A stretch of DNA of 7,265 nucleotides, from NCBI GenBank assembly GCA_003819975.1, contig RPPU01000228.1, positions 1 to 7,265 of the forward strand, given 5' to 3'. The DNA comes from Desulfobacteraceae bacterium (lineage in GTDB: Bacteria > Desulfobacterota > DSM-4660 > Desulfatiglandales > HGW-15). The translations under genes were made by a program, and so were the position numbers. Each line of letters begins with the position of its first letter. Positions within the stretch are counted from its first letter, which is position 1. A model generated the notes under the pieces. The model searched no databases. It was not told the origin of the DNA and saw only the letters and a program-made list of their open reading frames with translations. This document shows, one piece after another, positions 1 through 4,731 of this stretch.

Positions 1-17
1 CATGAAGGCTTGCCTCC
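1..17 (-). other. Possible start of a leftward gene, with ribosome binding site
   Basis: Read on the minus strand, an ATG sits at bases 3-1 and is preceded by GGAGG at 17-13, with a 9-nt spacer. This would be the first codon of a gene lying almost wholly left of the window and divergent from the exporter at 424. No protein sequence is visible, so the product is unknown. The alternative is that these bases are the tail of a rightward gene: all three plus frames close within the first 45 bases. Confidence 0.3.
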
Positions 18-137
18 ATAAGATGGATGGTCTTCCCTAATGCGTATCGGTTTTGAAGCTGGATCATACGTTAAAATGAGCGCCATAGTCAAATCATTTA
101 AAAGATTATTAATCTAATAAATTTAATGAGTTAAATG

Positions 138-174
138 GATTATCAGATTATAAGATTACAGATTGCTGATTACG
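138..174. repeat. Degenerate GATTA tandem array (period 8 then 7)
   Basis: GATT(A) recurs at 138, 146, 154, 161 and 168, giving spacings of 8, 8, 7 and 7 nt. The bases between are variable. It lies in the AT-rich part of the 1-423 gap, where no gene is visible. It is one of several short-period arrays in the intergenic regions of this window. No protein-binding role can be read from it. Confidence 0.5.
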
Positions 175-284
175 AAAATAGCCTCTGCCTGCCCCCTGTC
201 ATCTTTCATTCCGTGTTTCAGTAGACCGGTTCGGTTCAATGATATAGAAAACCAATAACCTCGCTCTTATGAATGTGTGTATGC

Positions 285-313
285 TTGACGCTTATGCCCC
301 TATCTGGCATCAT
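285..313 (+). promoter_or_regulatory. Candidate sigma70-type promoter for the exporter at 424
   Basis: A TTGACG hexamer at 285-290 (five of six match to the -35 consensus) is followed after 17 nt by CATCAT at 308-313 (four of six match to the -10). It points toward the gene at 424, leaving a leader of about 100 nt. The -10 is weak, so this is a pattern match only. A tandem ATCATGA heptamer (309-322) overlaps the -10. Confidence 0.3.
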
Positions 314-391
314 GAATCATGATCGATATCTTGCAGAGATGTTTTAAAATTAATCTATCTATCAGAAAACCCCATTGCGAATGAGCTTTGG

Positions 392-419
392 TGACTGATG
401 CCCGATAACTGGTAACTGA
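392..419. repeat. Four heptamers of TAACTGA type just before the exporter start
   Basis: Units start at 392, 399, 406 and 413. Units one, three and four share the pattern TRACTGR (TGACTGA, TAACTGG, TAACTGA). The second, TGCCCGA, is more diverged. The array ends 4 nt before the ATG at 424 and so occupies the place where a Shine-Dalgarno site is expected; none is recognisable there. Confidence 0.5.
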
Positions 420-423
420 AAAA

Positions 424-1041
424 ATGACCACTTCTCTTTTCATCAAAGGTCTTATCATCGGTTTTTCCATTGCCGCGCCGGTCGGGCCGATCGGTATTTT
501 GTGCATCAAGCAAACCTTGAACCGCGGCCGGCTGGCCGGGCTGTTGAGCGGCTTGGGCGCGGCCACGGCGGATGCGGTTTACGGATGCGTGGCCGGCTTC
601 GGTTTGACGATCATTTCCAATCTGCTGATCCGGCAGCAAACCTGGTTCCGATTATTGGGCGGATTGTTTCTTTGCTATCTCGGCCTCAAGGCCTTTTTTT
701 CCAAGCCGGATGAAAATACGGCTCTGACCCAAAAAACCGGGTTGCTCCGGAATTATGCCATGACTTTTTTTCTGACCCTGACCAATCCCATGACCATCCT
801 GGCCTTTGCCGCGATTTTCGCCAGTCAGGGGCTCTCCAATAAACGCATGGAATATTCCGCGGCCGGCTCTTTAATTCTGGGGGTTTTTTCGGGTTCGGCC
901 GTGTGGTGGCTGTTTTTGAGCGCCGGGGTCGGTTTTATCAGGCATAAAATCGATGTTAAAATATTGCAATGGATTAACCGGTTCTCCGGTGTCTTGATTC
1001 TATGTTTCGGCTTGTATGCCTTGTGGTCGCTGGTTAGGTGA
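424..1041 (+). CDS. LysE/RhtB family exporter
   Basis: This is a predicted inner-membrane exporter of amino acids or related small metabolites, 205 residues, the usual length for the LysE/RhtB superfamily (PF01810). The family signature lies near the N-terminus: APVGPIG (residues 18-24), then the loop KQTLNRGRLAG and a glycine-rich second helix with ATADAVYG (47-54). About six hydrophobic segments are visible, near 6-26, 37-60, 74-92, 110-134, 147-170 and 183-203. LTNPMTILAF (118-127) matches the conserved Asn-Pro region of the fourth helix. ATG 424 is the only reasonable start, because an in-frame TAA lies at 406-408, but it has no clear ribosome binding site; a heptamer array fills that position. 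It is separated from the phosphatase downstream by 164 nt of repeat-bearing spacer, so it is probably transcribed alone. Substrate unknown. A second, clearly different LysE-type gene is at 3665-4318. Confidence 0.93.
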   Translation: MTTSLFIKGLIIGFSIAAPVGPIGILCIKQTLNRGRLAGLLSGLGAATADAVYGCVAGFGLTIISNLLIRQQTWFRLLGGLFLCYLGLKAFFSKPDENTALTQKTGLLRNYAMTFFLTLTNPMTILAFAAIFASQGLSNKRMEYSAAGSLILGVFSGSAVWWLFLSAGVGFIRHKIDVKILQWINRFSGVLILCFGLYALWSLVR

Positions 1042-1045
1042 AATC

Positions 1046-1074
1046 AGGCTATAGGTATTTAGGCTGTAGGCAAA
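1046..1074. repeat. AGGCTAT-type heptamer array, left arm
   Basis: AGG recurs at 1046, 1053, 1061 and 1068, giving units of 7, 8 and 7 nt plus a final AGGCAAA. The best units are AGGCTAT and AGGCTGT. It follows the exporter stop codon directly. Confidence 0.55.
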
Positions 1075-1148
1075 ACAGCAAAATTAACACTGTCTCCAGG
1101 CTTGAAGGAGTTAGGATCTAATTTCAATTTTTTTACGGTGGATTTTAC

Positions 1149-1176
1149 CTAATAGTCTATAGTCTACAGCCTATTC
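1149..1176. repeat. Heptamer array, right arm, inverted relative to 1046-1074
   Basis: Four 7-nt units start at 1149, 1156, 1163 and 1170 (for example TCTATAG and TCTACAG). Read on the minus strand they give AGACTAT- and AGGCTGT-like units, the same family as the array at 1046-1074 in opposite orientation. Confidence 0.6.
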
Positions 1177-1205
1177 ACCTGAGCAGTTATAAAGAGGAGG
1201 TTATA

Positions 1206-1826
1206 ATGAAATTTAAATCTTTTGGGCGGTCTATTTGGGCGGTTAGCCTTTGCTTGTGCTGGCTAGGCGCGGCATATCCGGTTGAGGCCGGAAGCAATCC
1301 CAATCCCGTTTCCGCGACCCAACGCCCCGCGAACTGGGCGGTTGCCATTTCCAAGCCGGGACTGAATAATTTTTTCAAGGTATCGGACGATCTTTATCGC
1401 GGCGCCAAACCCGAAAAACAAGGTTTTGTCGAATTAAAAAGCCTGGGCGTCAAAACGGTTGTGAATCTCGAATCGTTTCATTCCGGCCTGGAAAAGATCG
1501 AGGAATCCGGTTCCGGCCTGGCCTACGAACATATCTTTATGAAAGCCTGGCATCCCGAGGACAAGGAGATTGTGCGCTTTCTCAAAATCATGGCGGACAA
1601 AACCAAGACCCCGGTTTTCGTGCATTGCTACCACGGCTCGGACCGGACCGGCACCATGGTCGCCATGTACCGAATTTTTATTCAGAACTGGAGCAAAGCA
1701 GAAGCGTTACGGGAGCTCAAAGAGGGCGGGTACGGGTTTCATACCATCTGGAAAAACCTTGAAAAATATATCCATAACCTGGATGTGGCCAAAATCAGAA
1801 AAGCAGCGGGGCTCGTTCAGCCGTAA
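1206..1826 (+). CDS. Exported tyrosine/dual-specificity phosphatase
   Basis: This 206-residue protein is a cysteine-based phosphatase of the DSP/PTP superfamily. The P-loop HCYHGSDRTG (residues 140-149) gives the CX5R signature, with nucleophile Cys141 and Arg147. Asp119 in the WHPEDKE stretch, about 22 residues upstream, is a plausible general acid. FKVSDDLYRGAKP (57-69) and LGVKTVVNLES (80-90) match the family's typical opening strands. Residues 1-28 look like a Sec signal peptide: Lys/Arg-rich start, hydrophobic core 11-22, and a probable cut after VEA28. It should therefore act in the periplasm or outside the cell. The start at 1206 is secured by GAGGAGG at 1194-1200, 5 nt upstream. The substrate could be phosphoprotein, inositol phosphate or another phosphoester; the sequence does not say. 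It is convergent with the Cdd1 gene and has no obvious operon partner. Confidence 0.9.
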   Translation: MKFKSFGRSIWAVSLCLCWLGAAYPVEAGSNPNPVSATQRPANWAVAISKPGLNNFFKVSDDLYRGAKPEKQGFVELKSLGVKTVVNLESFHSGLEKIEESGSGLAYEHIFMKAWHPEDKEIVRFLKIMADKTKTPVFVHCYHGSDRTGTMVAMYRIFIQNWSKAEALRELKEGGYGFHTIWKNLEKYIHNLDVAKIRKAAGLVQP

Positions 1827-1829
1827 AAC

Positions 1830-1848
1830 TCTTTAAAATAATTAAAGA
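1830..1848. terminator. Weak AT-only stem between convergent genes
   Basis: TCTTTAA at 1830-1836 and TTAAAGA at 1842-1848 form a 7-bp stem with a 5-nt loop, 4 nt after the phosphatase stop and between two convergent genes. The position suits a bidirectional terminator, but the stem has only two G:C pairs and no clean U-tract, so efficiency is doubtful. The next bases (1846-1873) can be read as AG-led heptamers, too diverged to call with confidence. Confidence 0.25.
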
Positions 1849-1894
1849 TCAGAGACGATAGGCGGCAGAAGCCCATGTGAAGGTGAAACGTGGT

Positions 1895-2167
1895 TTAAAT
1901 GTCTTTCCAGTTCCACCATTTCAATTTTTCCTCATCCCGGTTATCTTCATCTGTAGCGGCATAATAAACGGCACAACGATATACATAAAGCAAACATCGG
2001 TCCTGCTTGCAGCCGGCGTAAGCATTAGAACGTTCATAAAGTTGCTCCGGATTCTTGCCGATCAGATCATCCACGGTTTTTATGCCGATATTTTGCAAAT
2101 CCCTGGAAATGGAAAAGCCGACACCCGGGATATCCGTCAATCTATTACCTTTCTTTAATTTTTTCAA
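1895..2167 (-). CDS. Cdd1-family helix-hairpin-helix protein
   Basis: This 90-residue protein matches the Cdd1 / 'pathogenicity locus' family (PF11731), also annotated as mitomycin-resistance-like. Residues 9-36 carry a helix-hairpin-helix: LTDIPGVGFSIS, then LQNIGIKTVDDLIG, with the PGVG turn typical of non-specific DNA backbone contact. The family-specific second half follows: QLYERSNAYAGCKQDRCLLYVYRC (42-65) and the tryptophan-rich end KLKWWNWKD (81-89). Cysteines 53, 58 and 65 are the family's usual ones. The start is TTG at 2167; no ATG is available, because an in-frame TGA lies six codons upstream of it. The TTG overlaps the TGA of the VOC gene as TTGA, so translation is probably coupled. 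The biochemical role is not established; DNA binding is inferred from the HhH motif. Confidence 0.85.
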   Translation of the reverse strand: MKKLKKGNRLTDIPGVGFSISRDLQNIGIKTVDDLIGKNPEQLYERSNAYAGCKQDRCLLYVYRCAVYYAATDEDNRDEEKLKWWNWKDI

Positions 2168-2589
2168 GGCAACACCAGATTGTCATGTTCATCGAAAGTC
2201 CAGAAGGGATTGAAGGCGACCTCTATCAAATGCCCGTCCGGATCCTTGAAATAACCGGAATAGCCGCCCCAAAAAACCTTTTGCGGCTGTTTGACGATGC
2301 GGGCGCCGATTTTTTCCACTTCAGCCATGACCTCGTTTACTTCCTGTTCCGATTTGGCATTATAGGAAAGCGTGATGCCGGAAAAGCCGGTCTCTTTGTC
2401 TTCCACCGTGGCGTCTTCGGCCAGTAAATGACGCGGGTATAAGGCCAATACCATGCCGCCCAAGGGGAATAAAGCCAAATTATCCGAGCTACTTGGCGCT
2501 TTCTTCCAGCCTAAGCCTTTTTCATAAAACTCCAGAGATCTTTTTAAATCACGGACTCCGAGGGTAATCAGATGCAGCTTTTGTTTCAT
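2164..2589 (-). CDS. VOC family (glyoxalase/bleomycin-resistance fold) protein
   Basis: This single-domain protein of 141 residues has the vicinal-oxygen-chelate fold, built from two beta-alpha-beta-beta-beta halves. The first half opens with LHLITLGVRDLKRSLEFYE (5-23), the second with GITLSYNAKSEQEVNEVM (71-88). The C-terminal signature GYSGYFKDPDGHLIEVAFNP (109-128) is typical of the family. His6 and Glu123 are the expected metal-ligand positions. The start is set at 2589, because AGGAG stands 6 nt before that ATG and family similarity begins there. The frame stays open to 2784, but the extra residues only translate the tandem repeats at 2692-2774. Substrate unknown: members include glyoxalases, dioxygenases and drug-binding proteins. 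It is co-transcribed with the Cdd1 gene downstream (4-nt overlap). Confidence 0.88.
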   Translation of the reverse strand: MKQKLHLITLGVRDLKRSLEFYEKGLGWKKAPSSSDNLALFPLGGMVLALYPRHLLAEDATVEDKETGFSGITLSYNAKSEQEVNEVMAEVEKIGARIVKQPQKVFWGGYSGYFKDPDGHLIEVAFNPFWTFDEHDNLVLP

Positions 2590-2691
2590 GATTTGCTCCT
2601 TTTCCAAATGATTATTCATGTTCAAAAAGAATTCTTGCTTTGGATCATAGATCATAAAACCGGATTTGTATTGGAAAAATGGAACATAAAA

Positions 2692-2733
2692 ACGTGAAAC
2701 GGCAAATGTGAAAAGTGAAACGCTAACAAGGAA
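2692..2733. repeat. Six heptamers of ACGTGAA type
   Basis: Units start at 2692, 2699, 2706, 2713, 2720 and 2727. The first five follow the pattern A-N-G-N-N-AA (ACGTGAA, ATGTGAA and AAGTGAA are the best). The sixth, CAAGGAA, is transitional to the octamer array beginning at 2735. The array lies in the 243-nt gap between the AraC and VOC genes, upstream of the VOC start. Confidence 0.65.
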
Positions 2734-2734
2734 A

Positions 2735-2774
2735 GGGTTCAAGGGATCGAGGGGTCTGGGGTTCAAGGGTGCGA
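2735..2774. repeat. Five GGG-led octamers
   Basis: GGG recurs at 2735, 2743, 2751, 2759 and 2767, exactly every 8 nt. Units one and four are identical (GGGTTCAA); the others vary in the last five bases. It directly follows the heptamer array at 2692-2733, so period and unit both change within a few bases. Confidence 0.7.
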
Positions 2775-2832
2775 GAACGTACAAATGAGAGAGGTATGAA
2801 AGCCGTCTTTCAGTTGGCGGGTTGCGGGGTAT

Positions 2833-3654
2833 TCAAAAGATAAGGACCTGATCATACCGCCGAATATCCTGAAAATATCGAGTCGGCGTGAGCCCGGTCA
2901 TGGTCTTGAATTCGGATATGAGGTGGGCTTGATCATAGTAGCCGGCATCAACGGCCAAGCGGCTCCACGCAAGGGTCGGGTTTGATTTTGCCTGTTTCAT
3001 CAAGGCCTTGAACCGGTAGGTCGTTAAGAGATTTTTAGGAGTCAGGCCGGTATATTGGGCGCATCGGCGTTTGAAATGTTGGCGGCTCAGCCCCAATTTA
3101 TCACTGAGTTGCTGAACGCTCAGGGAACCGTTATGCTTTTTTATCCATGATACGGCTGCCAGGATGCGTTGGTCCGGAACGGCGGCTTGATCCAACCTTC
3201 CGATCAATTCGCGCGTGAGAACGGACCATGCTCCTGCCGGATTCGTTTCAAGCATCTTTGAATGAATCTCTTGAGAGCTGGGTCCCCAGACCGCGCTAAG
3301 ATCCACGGTCAGGTCCGTTAAATGATGGAGGGGTGTTTTTAAAAAGCTATAGGCCATGCCGGGTTGAAAGCGGATACCCAGAAGATGTTGACGTTGATTC
3401 ATAATCGGTTTGGTCATGGCGCCGACGATAAAGGCCGGATCCGGGCGATCTGCGCCATAATCAAAAATAATATCAATGCACCCGTCAGGCAAAATAATGT
3501 GCTTGATTGGATCTTGAACCGCTGATCCGCAATGATAGGACCAAAAACAGTTTATATAAGGCTTTAATTCGGCACAGGGCGTATATTCCAGATATGCTTG
3601 CTTCGCGGATGTGCTTTCTATGTTTTCTTTATGATCGATTTGAAGGGCTTGCAT
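2833..3654 (-). CDS. AraC-family transcriptional regulator with DUF6597-type sensor domain
   Basis: This 273-residue regulator has two domains. The N-terminal half (about 20-130) has the hallmarks of the DUF6597 ligand-binding domain: CFWSYH (36-41), ILPDGCIDIIFDYG (54-67), and the GIRFQPGMAYSFL stretch (93-105). The C-terminal half (about 165-265) is the AraC DNA-binding domain with two helix-turn-helix units: LSVQQLSDKLGLSRQHFKRRC (178-198), then LAVDAGYYDQAHLISEFKTMTGLTPTRYF (233-261). The latter is the canonical second HTH with its G-(F/Y)-x-D-x-x-H and F-(K/R)-x-x-x-G-x-(T/S)-P pattern. The start at 3654 lies 10 nt after the LysE stop, with only a weak GAAG-type binding site, so it is probably expressed as the second gene of that operon. 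It likely controls the exporter and perhaps itself; the effector is unknown. Confidence 0.93.
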   Translation of the reverse strand: MQALQIDHKENIESTSAKQAYLEYTPCAELKPYINCFWSYHCGSAVQDPIKHIILPDGCIDIIFDYGADRPDPAFIVGAMTKPIMNQRQHLLGIRFQPGMAYSFLKTPLHHLTDLTVDLSAVWGPSSQEIHSKMLETNPAGAWSVLTRELIGRLDQAAVPDQRILAAVSWIKKHNGSLSVQQLSDKLGLSRQHFKRRCAQYTGLTPKNLLTTYRFKALMKQAKSNPTLAWSRLAVDAGYYDQAHLISEFKTMTGLTPTRYFQDIRRYDQVLIF

Positions 3655-3664
3655 ATTAAAAGTG

Positions 3665-4318
3665 TTATTTCTTCGATAAGGCCAACCGGATGCCGAAAAG
3701 AATCAAAAACAGGGCGCGTGAGAGTTGAATGCCTTTTTGGACAAAGGGTCGTTTGTGCCAGTCCAGCATGCGGGCCAGAAAAAGCGTATAAGCCGCGTAC
3801 CAGAGAAAGCGCACCAGGGCATGGATGGTGGCGAGCAGAAAGGATTTCCATAAAACCGATTCGCCGGGCCGGATGAATTGGGGAATGACGGCCATGTAAA
3901 AAACCAGGGCTTCCGGGCTCAGCACAATGGTCACGAGCCCTTCAATAAACGATTTGCGGTGAACCCCGACATCAGGCGAATCGTCGCCGTTATTTAAAAC
4001 GCTCAGCAGATCGGACTGCTTGCGGAAGGCCCGCCAAAGGGTTTGCAAACCCAGGAAGATCAGATAGCAAGCGCCCAAAAATTTGACGGCATTAAACAAC
4101 ACCTGTGATTGCAATAAAATAAAAGACAAGCCGAAAGCCGATAGGGCGGCATGCACATAAACACCCAGGGTTCCGCCCAGGATCACGGTGAAACCGGCGT
4201 TGCGGCCGCGGATGAGCACGCTGCGCGTGACCAGGATGGTCGTGGTGCCGGGCGCCATGCTCAGCACCGTGGCCAAGCCGGCAAAAACAAGTAATCGGGG
4301 ATCAAACATAAAATTCAT
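3665..4318 (-). CDS. LysE family exporter, operon partner of AraC
   Basis: This 217-residue inner-membrane protein belongs to the LysE superfamily (PF01810). The signature MAPGTTTILVTRSVLIRGRNAG (21-42) carries the conserved A-P-G-(P/T) turn and the R-G-(R)-x-A-G loop. LSPEALVFYMAVIPQFI (133-149) matches the conserved fourth-helix region (usually N-P-K-x-x-x-F). Hydrophobic segments lie near 8-28, 43-70, 74-93, 125-147, 157-183 and 195-213. A polar loop of about 28 residues (99-126) separates the two halves. ATG at 4318 is used; Met4 is an equally possible start, and neither has a clear Shine-Dalgarno site. The gene is followed after 10 nt by the AraC regulator, which suggests inducible or autoregulated export. 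Substrate unknown. It is only distantly similar to the LysE-type protein at 424-1041. Confidence 0.92.
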   Translation of the reverse strand: MNFMFDPRLLVFAGLATVLSMAPGTTTILVTRSVLIRGRNAGFTVILGGTLGVYVHAALSAFGLSFILLQSQVLFNAVKFLGACYLIFLGLQTLWRAFRKQSDLLSVLNNGDDSPDVGVHRKSFIEGLVTIVLSPEALVFYMAVIPQFIRPGESVLWKSFLLATIHALVRFLWYAAYTLFLARMLDWHKRPFVQKGIQLSRALFLILFGIRLALSKK

Positions 4319-4348
4319 TTAACCAAAAACGACAATAGAAACAGTTTC

Positions 4349-4474
4349 TTATTTTGTATCGGTATCGTTAATGACATATTTGACCTGATAAGCATTCAAG
4401 TTCCGGCAAAGGGTCAGCAGGTCTTCTAATGTCGGGATTCTTGAATAGCCTTCAAGATCATCGTTTCCATCCAT
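4349..4474 (-). pseudogene. Truncated nucleotidyltransferase-like N-terminus
   Basis: A 41-codon frame starts at ATG 4474, inside the preceding small gene in the +2 frame. It is preceded by AGAGG with a 7-nt spacer and ends at TAA 4351-4349. Residues 11-35 (opening SRIPTLEDLLTLC, then an NAYQVKYVI stretch) look like the first helix and strand that precede the GG-x-A motif in MNT/AbiEii-type nucleotidyltransferase domains. Here the motif is missing: the strand is followed by NDTDTK and a stop. The catalytic residues and the rest of the domain are absent, and the next gene begins 31 nt later. The real start signal and overlap with the small gene suggest a once-intact two-gene unit that lost most of its second gene. 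Similarity is judged by eye over 25 residues. Confidence 0.45.
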
Positions 4475-4635
4475 TGATCAGCCTCTTCAAAGGTGCGGAA
4501 TTTATATAGGCCCTTTCTGCAAACTCCTTGAGTTGGTCGCAATTTCTGAACGGTCTTTTGCAGTTGGTCGGCTTCTATAAAAGAAGTGCGCATCCTTTTC
4601 CTGCTTCCAATCTGTTTTTGTCCTGATTCCCCCAT
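4426..4635 (-). CDS. Small protein, partner of the broken nucleotidyltransferase frame
   Basis: This 69-residue basic protein has no membrane segment or signal peptide. The start at 4635 has GGAG 8 nt upstream. Met15 (4593), with its own AGGA-rich upstream, is an alternative and would remove a less ordered head. The C-terminal part, GLYKFRTFEEADQWMETMIL (42-61), is the conserved-looking block. Small genes ending in a YKF-(K/R)-TFEEAD-x-W-like block are, from memory, often found directly before predicted nucleotidyltransferase genes, and here a truncated one follows with an overlap of 49 nt. Function unknown; an antitoxin-like or accessory role is a guess from that arrangement. It is separated from the enzyme gene upstream by 96 nt. 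Confidence 0.65.
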   Translation of the reverse strand: MGESGQKQIGSRKRMRTSFIEADQLQKTVQKLRPTQGVCRKGLYKFRTFEEADQWMETMILKAIQESRH

Positions 4636-4678
4636 GTCATTTTCTCCAATATCAATTTACCCTGTCTGTCGAAAATAT

Positions 4679-4691
4679 GCAAGAGACTTGC
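4679..4691 (-). terminator. Weak hairpin after the PLP-enzyme gene
   Basis: On the minus strand GCAAG (4691-4687) and CTTGC (4683-4679) form a 5-bp stem with a 3-nt loop, followed by ATATTTTC. It lies about 40 nt beyond the stop at 4732. The stem is short and the T-run is broken, so this is at best a weak terminator. Confidence 0.25.
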
Positions 4692-4731
4692 GGGAGGAAA
4701 CCCATGCTAATCATTAGACCTTTGCCCCGAA

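Larger units (their letters stand above)
1036..1180. repeat. Spacer bounded by imperfect inverted repeats
   Basis: The left arm, at 1036-1054, is AGGTGAA, then three extra bases, then AGGCTATAG. It matches in inverted orientation the right arm at 1164-1180, whose complement reads AGGTGAA, one T, then AGGCTGTAG. The left arm starts inside the last codons of the exporter gene and contains its TGA stop. The right arm ends 14 nt before the phosphatase ribosome binding site. Each arm is continued inward by AGG- or AGA-led heptamers. The unit could fold as a long hairpin or be a small miniature-element-like insertion; the sequence does not decide. Confidence 0.55.

Noticed and set aside
138..174. 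Possible CRISPR array or phage attachment site in the repeats
   Set aside because: Units are 7-8 nt with no spacers, far below CRISPR repeat length. No cas, integrase or transposase gene is present.
2590..2784. N-terminal extension of the VOC protein by 65 residues
   Set aside because: The extra residues translate the tandem arrays at 2692-2774 and AT-rich spacer. A good ribosome binding site (AGGAG) and the family start are at 2589.
2797..2812. Hairpin TGAAAG/CTTTCA after the AraC gene as a terminator
   Set aside because: The stem is 6 bp, mostly A:T, with no U-run after it in the direction of transcription.
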